Of a stretch of DNA of 24,377 nucleotides, positions 1-8,162 are shown in pieces. Position numbers and translations under genes: made by a program. Source of the DNA: Sphaeroforma sirkka (lineage: Eukaryota; Opisthokonta; Ichthyosporea; Ichthyophonida); assembly GCA_001586965.3 (NCBI GenBank), contig LUCW03000217.1, positions 1 to 24,377 of the forward strand, read 5' to 3'. Position 1 is the stretch's first letter; every line of letters starts with the position of its first letter. The notes beneath the pieces were generated by a model, which worked only from the letters and a program-made list of their open reading frames with translations, had not been told where the DNA came from and made no database searches.

Positions 1-1210
1 CAGAATTAATTTGGGTTGTACAGCAGATGCTCTGAAACGCATTGAGATATCTGTGAGCTGGCTGTTTAAAGGCACCACATGGACCTTTAGATTTCATAAG
101 ATAGCCTGCAGTATCCTATGCACCCAGTCATCTGCGACAAATCGGGATTAATTGTGCTGCAGAGTCGAAGTCGAGAGCGGTGACTTCAAAAATGAGGCTT
201 CGCAATGTCAGTACAGCCGTCACTAAAAGTTTGTAACAGTGAACAGAAAATCCCGCGCGGCTCGTGACGTATACCGGATTCTTAAAGTATGGTGGAGCCT
301 GCATCTCAGTTCCAATCGACTTCAACCTGAGGATCGAAACCAGTGTATGAAACTTCTACCTGATTTAGGACGTGATGACCTTCCGTGATGACCTTCCATG
401 TATGACCTTCCATGTCGTAGATATTATACCTATAAACATATATTTCCGCATACTTCTCTGATATCAATGGTTCTTCGCGTCGACATGTGGTATATGTATT
501 TATATATGTTTATGTCTGCTTGTGGTTGAAATATTGACTTCTGAATCCCAAGTGACCTCCATATCGAGTTGCATCATGACTAGATATAATCTACGTGTTT
601 GCCAAGTCACTTATATATTCGAATTTGTATATTCTGTCATTAATTTTGCTATTGGTGAAATGTCATAGATATTATGCTTCTGATGTATCGCCTATACCAG
701 AGGTAGTTTTCGTGGTGATCTCTGACGGATCTGTGAGTTCCATGCTAACATGTGGGAATTCAACTGAAATATAGCTCGATAAACCACGATACTTGTAGGC
801 ATCAGACAGATACTTGCCGTTCTCTCGAATAACTCCAGATAAGTAATTTACACACCAGCCGATCTACACTATAGAATCCTTACCCGCATACAGGTTTCTG
901 ACTTTTACGAGTGTCTTTTATGTGTAGCTATGCAAACCATTCAGCTCATGGAGGGTGTCATGGATACGGTATACAATCACTGAAAATTATCTAGTTGTGT
1001 AAATAGTAAAGTCAGTTGTTTTTCTCTCACTCGCGCGGATTTATTTTTGGTCAGTTTGAGTTTTGGGCCGATTTCCAAGTCCCATCATTGCAGCAGCTGT
1101 TGGTTACTGTGCTTGTCATCAACTCCACCGTGTGCTTTACCGGTAGATGTATCGATATTTTTGTTCGCGAACCATTGTCGAACTGCAGCGATAAGCTCGG
1201 GGTGAGTGAT
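1..1210. other. Non-coding AT-rich stretch
   Basis: No open frame here is long or protein-like enough to support, and I recognise no RNA gene. The one small structure is an imperfect tandem repeat at 372-411: two exact 13-bp units (GTGATGACCTTCC), then a 14-bp variant. The short frames present, at most about 65 codons, look like chance. Confidence 0.6.
372..411. repeat. Short tandem repeat, 13-14 bp unit, three copies
   Basis: Two identical units lie at 372-384 and 385-397. A third, at 398-411, carries the ATGACCTTCC core with a changed start. It looks like a small minisatellite, and nothing suggests a function. Confidence 0.7.
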
Positions 1211-1214
1211 GTTT

Positions 1215-1760
1215 GAGTCAGATTTTAATACAACGAGTTACTGCTTAAAATTATCAGCTATGTACCTCCGGACTTCACTCGGAACCGTTTTGTGTAATGG
1301 TACTTTCTCCTCCTCGGCTTCTTTATATTACATATCAAAGGATTTTGTCCGGCCTGGTATCAAGAGTGTCGAAGTCAGTTTGAAAATAACAAACTGTCAA
1401 TTAATATAGTGAAATACTGGTTTAAAATTTCCTCAGCTATGCATCTCCGGACTTCACTCAGAACCATTTTGCTTTATGGTATTTTGCTCCCTACTTCTAT
1501 AGATTACAACAGTTCCAAATGTTATTTTTTCTGCAAGACAGAGTGTCCTGAGATTCATGATTAAATACGTCTTAAATCGTGTAAAAGTATTTTGTGGGTT
1601 CGTGCATCAAAAGAATGTCATGAGTCAGTTCGAAAAAGCAAACTATATATTTATATATCGAGATACCGGCATAAAATTGTCAGCTATGCATCTTCGGACT
1701 CCACTCGAGAGAAAAAAATGTATATTAATAGTTTCTAATCCTCGACTTCATATAAATTAT
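1215..1760 (+). repeat. Diverged tandem repeat, three units
   Basis: The core CAGCTATG(T/C)A(C/T)CT(C/T)CGGACT occurs at 1255, 1434 and 1681. Each core is preceded by a related arm of the form GAGTCAGTTTGAAA... and an AAAATT stretch. Spacing is 179 and 247 bp, so the units have diverged and gained or lost sequence. The frames crossing the array (such as one of about 100 codons at 1557-1862) do not keep a shared protein sequence, so this looks like old satellite-like DNA and not a gene. Confidence 0.6.
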
Positions 1761-1923
1761 CTTATCTCTATACATTACGAAAGTTTCAAGTATTATCTTT
1801 CTGCTTGTATGATAGATTCTGCTAATCGTGTACTAAATTCTTATTTTGATTCTTCCATGTAGTTTTACAACATTATTCCTACTAGCAATTTATTAGGAAG
1901 ATATTGATTAGGCAATACTATAT

Positions 1924-2140
1924 AGCAAAAAAAAAAAAAAAATGGGCTGCAGGCTGTAAATCGTCAACTAATGTATATGTACCTCGCTGCACAGTTCGGT
2001 ATGCAAGGCTGAACTCCGATTTTGAAACTAAACAGTGACATGGTCCTACTACAATACCGCTCGACCAATCGAACAGTAAATATACAATGACGCGCAAGCT
2101 TAAATAGTTGTTAAGCTTTGTACCTTTTTTTTTTTTTGTC
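1924..2140 (-). repeat. Poly(A)/poly(T)-bounded segment, possible degenerate SINE
   Basis: An A-run (about 1926-1942) and a T-run (about 2126-2138) bound roughly 190 bp. On the minus strand GGTCGAGCGG (2066-2057) resembles a Pol III A box of the Leu/Ser tRNA type. About 50 nt further on, GTTCAGCC is a weak B-box match. The minus strand then ends in a long T-run, which could act as a Pol III terminator. The B box is poor and no flanking duplication was found, so a SINE is only a suggestion. Confidence 0.3.
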
Positions 2141-2424
2141 AGCTGGGCTGTCTCAGCACAACACCTCAAAATTGCTTTTTCGATCCCATATTTTATATGA
2201 TGTGTTTAGCACGTGGTAGAGTAAAATAAACAAATTCATGGTGCGTAGTACAAAAAAATGACCAAGAGCGACAAACAATTTTTTGAACAGTCAATTGTCA
2301 ATTCGCTGATCATAAAATAATGAATATAATGAGGTGCAGGTATGAAGGTCTGAAATAGAATAGTTTTAATAAGGTTTTATAAGCGTATAGGGTGTGAGAC
2401 TATATATTAGGCGGACTTGAAAGT

Positions 2425-2630
2425 TGATAATGTTTGATGGTAGGCTTTTAAATTTAGTACAAATGTATCTTCAGAATGGTGCGTTTGAATGAATTTACTT
2501 CTGACCTCATCCTTGATTATATAATTATAGTGTTTGTACTAGTATTCAACCACTTAGGTTGGTTATGGTAAAACCTTTTATTATCAGTATGAGAAACCTT
2601 ATGCAGAAAATTTAAGTACCATGATATATT
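2425..2630 (+). repeat. Degenerate LTR relic, same family as the solo LTR at 21427-22181
   Basis: This stretch lines up with the first 200 bp of the solo LTR at 21427. Shared landmarks, in order, are GCAAATGTAT-like, TTACTTCTGACCTCA, a GTGTTTGT(A/G)CT block, a TGGTAAAA-like block and CAGTATGAG(A/G)AACCTTATGC. It has many substitutions and lacks the second half of the LTR, so it is an old, partial copy. It shows that the LTR family has been active here more than once. Confidence 0.6.
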
Positions 2631-2862
2631 TCTAAAAAATAAATACATCACTTTCTCTGTTACGGAGGTGGTCCGGTGAGCCACCTATATACAAGAACAA
2701 TACGGGAACAGGCTTCAAAGCCGTAAGCTTGGCTCACGATCCGATGCCGCGTTAGTGTCAACTTGAACAGCGGTCACGACAGTTCCATGTGCTGCACCGT
2801 CCAGCCAAACGACAACGGTTTTGCACCAAGGCGGTGTTGTGTATAGAGGTAGTATCATATTA

Positions 2863-3083
2863 GTGTGTTCTCTGAGCGCATTTATTGTGTAATGCTTTAT
2901 ACATAGTATTATAGTGTTGATACATTTTAGGTTTAATGATTCGCATGCAAGAATACACAAGAATATAGGAAGAAAACACAGTGACGTCAGCCTCGTCGCC
3001 TTCGTATGTGGTGATGCATCTTGCTGCACCCGAATGCATCATGAAAATCTCAGTATCACCATGTATTTGATCAGCACTGTTAG
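2863..3083 (-). pseudogene. Downstream half of an open frame split by element A
   Basis: This minus-strand frame (stop at 2860-2862) continues in frame into 10919-10754 if element A and one copy of its GTGG target duplication are removed. The pre-insertion locus would hold about 129 open codons. This half reads as ordinary soluble sequence with segments such as YEGDEADVTVFSSYILV. I recognise no domain. The frame may be a chance one, or part of an older transposon or host exon. Confidence 0.3.
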
Positions 3084-3087
3084 GTGG
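3084..3087. repeat. Target-site duplication of element A, left copy
   Basis: GTGG directly precedes the 5' LTR and recurs directly after the 3' LTR at 10754-10757. The 4-bp match, together with TG...CA LTR ends, marks the exact insertion boundaries. A 5-bp duplication does not fit the flanks. Confidence 0.75.
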
Positions 3088-3686
3088 TGTAGAAATACCG
3101 CCTCCGGTCAGTCTAAAATATCAAGATCAATTGAGATAATACATTGGTTTTTTATTTGTATTTTAAATAATTTAGTACAAGCTCTTTTTTCCAATATTTC
3201 CAAAGTGTTCTAAATTCACTTTGATGGCTCCAATAGCCTGAGTATTTGGTATGACTCATCTACTTGGACCTATTTGAGACATTAGTAGATGTAGGATATT
3301 ATAAACTAAATTTTATAATCTCCGAACTACTACTTATAGATTTTGGTCCTCCGCCAATCTCAAAATCAATGAAGTCTTTTTTTTTTTTTTAACTTTTCTT
3401 CAGATGGAACTTTATTTATATCAGCTAATGTATTAACGTGACTTACGTTATTATGTCTATTTACAAATTAGGCAAGTGGTCATGAACACTTAGTACTTCT
3501 AGTGAAAATTATTCAATAAAGAACAGCTAGAGGTACGCCCTGTGTGATCGAGGATATTTAGGCTCTTAACAAGAGGCGGTCCCGATCATTCTTACACAAG
3601 CTACCACTGCTAAATCCTAACTGACTAAATTGTATTTTAGTTTAATATAGTTTGAAACCTAGTAGTAATTTCCATCGAAGTTTACA
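3088..3686 (+). repeat. Element A 5' LTR
   Basis: It runs from TGTAGAAATA to GTTTACA and matches 10157-10753 nearly base for base. An AATAAA (3515-3520) is the likely poly(A) signal, followed by a T-rich stretch. I could not place a convincing TATA box. Differences from the 3' LTR include C/G at 3099, a CAATGAAG/CCAATAAG change near 3370, T-run lengths, and a 3-bp TAG present only here near 3663. Confidence 0.92.
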
Positions 3687-3765
3687 TATTTTTCAGTTAT
3701 ATAGTAGTTACAGTAGTGTACTGCTTCTAGACTGTCTGACATCGATTTACTATCCAGCAAATACT
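3687..3765 (+). promoter_or_regulatory. Element A leader, no canonical primer-binding site
   Basis: Only 79 bp separate the LTR from the gag ATG. The leader begins TATTTTTCAGTTATATAG and lacks the TGG that normally starts a site complementary to a tRNA 3' CCA end. Priming may use an internal tRNA region, a self-primer or another route; the boundary itself is fixed by the LTR comparison. Confidence 0.5.
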
Positions 3766-4410
3766 ATGGCTAAGGGTACTTCTAAAGGCAAGGGAGCCGC
3801 TAGCTCTAAGCCTGCTACGCCTGTCGAGGTTCCTGAGGTCCCTGTGGAAACACCTAGCCTGTCTGGAGTTGAGCCTGCCGAGGATACTGTTGGGGAAGCA
3901 AATTCTGAGGTTGGTACAGAGGATTATTCTGAGGATGACTCTGTCGGATCCTAAAGCCTTGGAAGAAGAGGTATCTACTACCGCGGAAAGGCTCGCCAGC
4001 GTCCGTGTATCACCTAGGAGTGAAGCTCAGGACCCCAGCTTGCCCCTGACCACGTGCCGTCAAATATTGGGGATAAACGTCGAAAGGCTGGAAAATTCGT
4101 GGATACGAATGTCGGGGGCATTATAACTCTACATCTAAAGGACACTCCAGCACAAATCCGGCGTGAAAAGGAAGTATTGGACCTGTCCGAAAATTTCGGT
4201 TTCGCCATCGATGGAGAAGCCATTCCATTCAGCTCAAATCTTGGGGCCGAAGCTGAGGACGCCATAACTCGACAACGAGTGGTTGGATCCTCTCAATCTC
4301 GACGCCAATTGAACCGCACTGAAGCGCTCTTGAAGGAGCTAGCGGCAGCAGCAGTTGTGGACCCCTCTATCGTGTCCCACTTGGCTGATATTCTTCCTAT
4401 ACCGAAGAAG

Positions 4411-4490
4411 AAGAAAATTTCGGGCCGGGTTTCGAACCCGAGACCTACTGGTTTACCAGCCAGTATGTTTACCACTAAGCCAGTTACCAC
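4411..4490 (-). other. tRNA-like Pol III unit embedded antisense in gag
   Basis: On the minus strand an A box (TGGCTTAGTGGTAAA, 4482-4468), an anticodon-arm-like hairpin (TACTGG...CCAGTA) and a B box (GGGTTCGAAACCC, 4439-4427) occur with tRNA spacing, then TTTT at 4417-4414. The hairpin loop holds a GGT triplet, as in a Thr-type tRNA, but is 8 nt long. The acceptor stem does not pair, so this is not a functional canonical tRNA. It is best read as a tRNA-derived SINE or a captured tRNA. A diverged copy sits at the same place in A2. Confidence 0.65.
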
Positions 4491-5906
4491 TGGCGAGAGA
4501 TAATATTTCAAAATTTAATCTCTATGGCTCTGATGCTGCATCGACCATCCTCTTGACAAACCTAACCCTGTCAGAGGATATGATCGTATGGAACTCGATG
4601 AGGCTTACCATCCTCGTAATATCGACCCCTCATTTGCCAACTAACCCTGGTAATCACGATTTTGGCAATCGCTACACCAGTACCTCGTTAGAGAGTTCCC
4701 ACTCTAATCCTGAGGATGAGGAAGTGAGAACCAGACATACTCGTCTCAGGCTATTACGCTCTGGTTTGCAAGTCCTTGAGGACCGTCTGATTGAATGACT
4801 CTGACCTTGACGATAGGAAAGCGGATAACATTCGCTATCTAATCGATAACAAGAGAAAGGAAATAGACACCATCTTGGCACTAGCGGCCCGTAGCACTGA
4901 GCATGAGCCTCGTGAACACTTAGAACCAAGCATTATAAAGCAGCTAGGTAACGCGCAGGCTGAGGTCGATTTCTCTACTAATGAGAGTACAGTGGAGACA
5001 CTGAAGGCCTTCGACCAACTTAAGGAGTCTGCCAGCCTTAGGGATAAGCAGATGATGAATGCCTTTATTCATTTCTGTGAGCCAGGTGAATGGCGAACTA
5101 TCTTGAAGGCTCATGAGCCCAACTGGAAAAGCCCTACCCTGGCACCAGTTGCGTGATAATATACTTAACACCTTTTTTTTGAAGATGCACGTGACCGTGA
5201 ACTTCTAGAGTCTCGCAAGTTCTTTGCGAACGATACCACTATTCGAGGTGCTCTAGCTCATATTACACATATGAATACTCGGATGGGTGGTCGTACCTAT
5301 ACTGGCGAATATTTATTAATTTGTCAGATGATGGAGACTCTGGGAGCTAACCTCTTTAAGAAAGTCAATGATGACATCATCGCCTATGGTGATTTGCGAT
5401 CTATGCCTTGGTCTGTCTTTGAGAAGATAGTACACAAGCATACCAATTCCTCTACTAGAGTGCTTAGTACCCACGAGCTACACCCAGCCCACTAAGCTGA
5501 AACGCAGTAGAGACTAATACTGCGCGTAGTACTAAGAAACCTCGCACTACTACTGGAGGGGTACTGGCTCTACTTCTACCGAACCGAAAGGTGATAAGAA
5601 GGTGAGAGCGCCTTGCAAGAAGTGTGGTTACAACCTCACAAAACGTAATGGCAAGTGGAATGGTAGACACGACCCTGTTAAGTGTGCACCAGGCAAGCCA
5701 GATTTTGGACACTATATGAAAGAGTGTGCTACTTGCAAGGGTACTAACGGTTGGCACAAAGAGGATTGCAAGGACTTACCAGACGATCAAGTTAAGCACT
5801 GACAGTACCATATGTGCGCACTAGAGCAAGATTATGAGAAAATGTTCAATAAAATCTATACCAAAGGAGATGAACGTATCTTTCAAACAGTTTTCGTAAA
5901 TGGAGA

Positions 5907-5913
5907 AAAAAAG
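5907..5913 (+). promoter_or_regulatory. Candidate -1 frameshift heptamer A AAA AAG
   Basis: In the gag frame the codons GAA AAA AAG give an X XXY YYZ heptamer, and a -1 slip would enter the protease frame exactly (GTT ATG GCA...). The run is shorter in A2 (5 A + GG), where a +1 shift would be needed. Programmed recoding is therefore possible for A but not conserved, and run-length decay is the competing explanation. Confidence 0.4.
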
Positions 5914-6200
5914 TTATGGCACTATTTGATCCAGGGGCTGAAGTCTCTGCTATCTCATGCCGAGTAGCCTACGCTACAGATATGGCTGTCCATAACAGAA
6001 ACAACTGATTTAATCTTGGGAAATGGCAAAGTTACTACTTGCGAACAAGCCATTGACTATGCACACATAATGCTGTCAGATAGAAGAGAAGTGAAGACTC
6101 ACCTAATCGTTACTGACATGTCTCAGAAATACGATTTAATTATAGGTATGACTGATCTTCTCAGTTTAGGTATAACACTCACTGGTCTGCCTAATGGGCT
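5913..6200 (+). pseudogene. Element A retropepsin-like aspartic protease, frameshifted
   Basis: This would cleave the Gag-Pol polyprotein. Near the start is ALFDPGAEVSAIS, the position of the catalytic D-T/S-G-A motif, but with Pro in place of Thr/Ser; A2 has DPRA. The second signature, YDLIIGMTDLLSLGI, matches the family's IxGxDxL region. Relative to A2, an extra base near 5995 shifts the frame between these motifs. There is no independent start codon, so it would be made as a Gag fusion. The Pro in both copies hints at a variant or an already inactive active site. Confidence 0.75.
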
Positions 6201-7317
6201 GGACCCGAATAAAGATCAGTCAGATGATAATATGTTAAAGATACCTAAACCTCCGGAAGGTGAAGCAAAGGATATGATTCCGCACTTCACCGATATAATT
6301 ATGGACTTAATTATACAAAACAGGAAGATTGCAATAACTGACTGGTGTATGTTTAAGTTCTCTAATGGGTACGTTAGACTTGACTTAACAAACGTCGACT
6401 TCTCTAAGTTAAAGTGTCCTTCACATAACTACGTGAGTTGGAGACACAAAGACGTTGTCAAAACCCAAATCGAAGATTGGTTATAACAGGGTCTAATTGA
6501 AATCAATTATGATGCAACCCCAGTTAACTTAGCTCTCTTAGCGGTCGATCAATATAAATCTGATGGAACGTTTAGTAAAACAAGAGTAGTACTAGACCTG
6601 TCGCCAATCAACAAACTAATTCCGCAACATAGTTTTCCCTTACCTAAGATAAGCGAGATACTACGCAAAATGGAGGGTGCGACTATCTTTTCCAAGATAG
6701 ACTTAAAAGCTGCATTCCATCAACTACAGATATATGAGCCTCATAGGAAATACTTTTCCTTTACTTGGCAAGGTAAGAAGTACCAGTTTAAAGGTGCACC
6801 TGAAGGCTTACACATGTTACCTTCTTTCTTCCAACAAGTTATGATGGAACTATTTGCGGACCTGTCGTATAACGTATCAGTCTATTTAGATGATATAGTT
6901 ATCTTTACAAAGACAGCACATGAACATGCTAAACTCGTTAAAGAAGTCTTAAAGCGACTTAATCATGCTAAACTTAAGATTAACGAAGACAAGTGTTAAA
7001 GATACTATACACTTACTTGGCTACAAAGTATCTGCAGCAGGGGTAGAAATTGAACCTGGCAAGAAACAGTTTCTGTTGGATTTATCAACACCAATTACTG
7101 GAAGAGATGTGAACTCTGTGTGTGGGTTTGTTAACTTCTTCTCGGATTCGGTACCGCATCTTTCTCATTACTTAAAGCCTTTCAGTCACCTACGGCTGCA
7201 CAAAGGACCTTTGGGAAAGCTTTGGACTAAAGAATGTGATGATGCATTTAAACTAGTCAAAAGTAAAGTAATGGACGCACCCATCATGCAGTACCCTGTG
7301 GATGGTGTCCCATTCAA
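6200..7317 (+). pseudogene. Element A reverse transcriptase, broken
   Basis: RT copies the element RNA into cDNA in the particle. In order: a connector, VVLDLSPINKLIPQHSFPLP (fingers), FSKIDLKAAFHQ from 6688 with the first catalytic Asp, FKGAPEGLHMLPSFFQQ, and the active site YLDD at 6883-6894, a less common variant of Y-x-DD. The thumb and connection follow (LLGYKVSAAGVEIEPGKK; VPHLSHYLKPF). Defects are a TAA at 6484-6486, where A2 has AAA (Lys), a small deletion after NEDKC at about 6997 that moves to another frame, and a TAG at 7319. These motifs are Ty3/gypsy-like. Confidence 0.9.
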
Positions 7318-7730
7318 GTAGCAACCGACGCTTCAGATCGAGCGGTAGGTGGAGTGCTTTACCAAACGATAAATGGTAAACCGCGCTACATACAATTCTT
7401 TAGCAAGAGTTATAATAAGAGTCAACGGAATTACCCTACCGTTAAACAAGAGCTCCTTGCTATAGTTACTACTGCGCTAAGACAGTTTAAAGACTACCTT
7501 TATGGAAGTTACTTTACTGTCGCCTGTGATCAAAAAAAGTCTTTAACATACTTAAAGATATGAACCCTGATTCACAGTTGGTGAGCCGCTGGCATGACAT
7601 TATTGCCAAGTTCGCTTCTAATATAACACACATTCCAGGAATACATAACCATCTTCCTGACATGCTCTCTCGACTTGTGCCCGACTACCAGAAAACAGTC
7701 AAAGAGTTATTAGCAACCGATTGGATGCTA
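7318..7730 (+). pseudogene. Element A RNase H, frameshifted
   Basis: It would remove the RNA strand during cDNA synthesis. VATDASDRAVGGVLYQ carries the first catalytic Asp at 7327, NYPTVKQELLAIV the Glu, ACDQKK the second Asp region, and IPGIHNHLPDMLSR the C-terminal Asp region. It is out of frame with the preceding RT by one base at 7317/7318, and this break is shared with A2. A second frame change falls between about 7535 and 7560, where the IPGIH part continues in another frame. Confidence 0.88.
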
Positions 7731-8162
7731 AATAAGAAATGGTTTAACCTCGCTCAATCACGATGGGGTCCATTTACTGTTGATATGTTCGCCGCAGAAC
7801 ATAACAAACAGGTTTCTGAATATAGGTCGTTGACTCATCCTAAAGGTGATGCATTTCAGCTTGACTTATCAAAGCATAATGCGTGGGCTAACCTACCTTG
7901 TCAACTTATCGCACAGTTGTTAAATTATGTTAATATTACTAAATCTACCATTACGCTGTGTTGTCCTTTACGTAACTCCGACCCATAGATACGTGATTTA
8001 ATTAATATGATTCAAGACGAACCTATTTATGTCGACCGTGAAACCGACACGTTCTTGTATCAGGGATCCTATTCTATTAAGAAGACGCCTTGGAAACACA
8101 CCATTGTTTGTCGCATCGGTCCTGCAGGTACCACTAAGTGGAAACCTCAACCGAATTCTTAG
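7731..8162 (+). pseudogene. Methyltransferase-like module between RNase H and integrase (element A)
   Basis: The landmarks are GPFTVDMFAAEHN, a YRS...DAF segment, AWANLPCQLI, ITLCCPL, WKHTIVCRIGPAG, and a TAG at 7986-7988 within one open frame. The D-M/L-F-A...N / DAF / N-x-P / TLVxP order matches the module between RNase H and the recombinase in DIRS elements, which has been related to adenine-N6 methyltransferases. The NPP motif is NLP here, so catalysis is doubtful. Element C carries the same module with NPP intact. This reading is from motifs alone. Confidence 0.55.

Larger units (their letters stand above)
3766..5920 (+). pseudogene. Element A gag, broken
   Basis: Gag forms the retrotransposon particle and binds its RNA. 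The start is the ATG at 3766 (MAKGTSKGKG), followed by a Pro/Glu/Asp-rich acidic segment to a stop at 3952. Coding then continues in other frames: about 3955-4053, 4054-4503, about 4510-4798, 4791-5495 and 5602-5912. Relative to A2 there is an extra base near 4787 and stops at 5154, 5157 and 5166. The central part (4791-5490) is helical and capsid-like. The end (5602-5800) has two Cys/His clusters: a C-x2-C-x14-H-x4-C arrangement and C-x2-C-x6-H-x3-C, which replace a standard CCHC knuckle. A TGA at 5800 stands where A2 has CGA. A tRNA-like insert sits at 4411-4490. Confidence 0.8.

Noticed and set aside
1557..1862. 101-codon plus-strand open frame
   Set aside because: It crosses a diverged tandem repeat whose other units do not preserve the frame.
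2715..3029. Minus-strand 104-codon frame with TVVVWLDGAAHGTVVTAVQV
   Set aside because: It overlaps the frame split by element A in a different phase and shows no motif; the local composition shift was noted but does not establish a gene.
4421..4490. A functional tRNA gene on the minus strand
   Set aside because: Promoter boxes fit but the acceptor stem does not pair and the anticodon loop has 8 nt; kept only as a tRNA-like unit.
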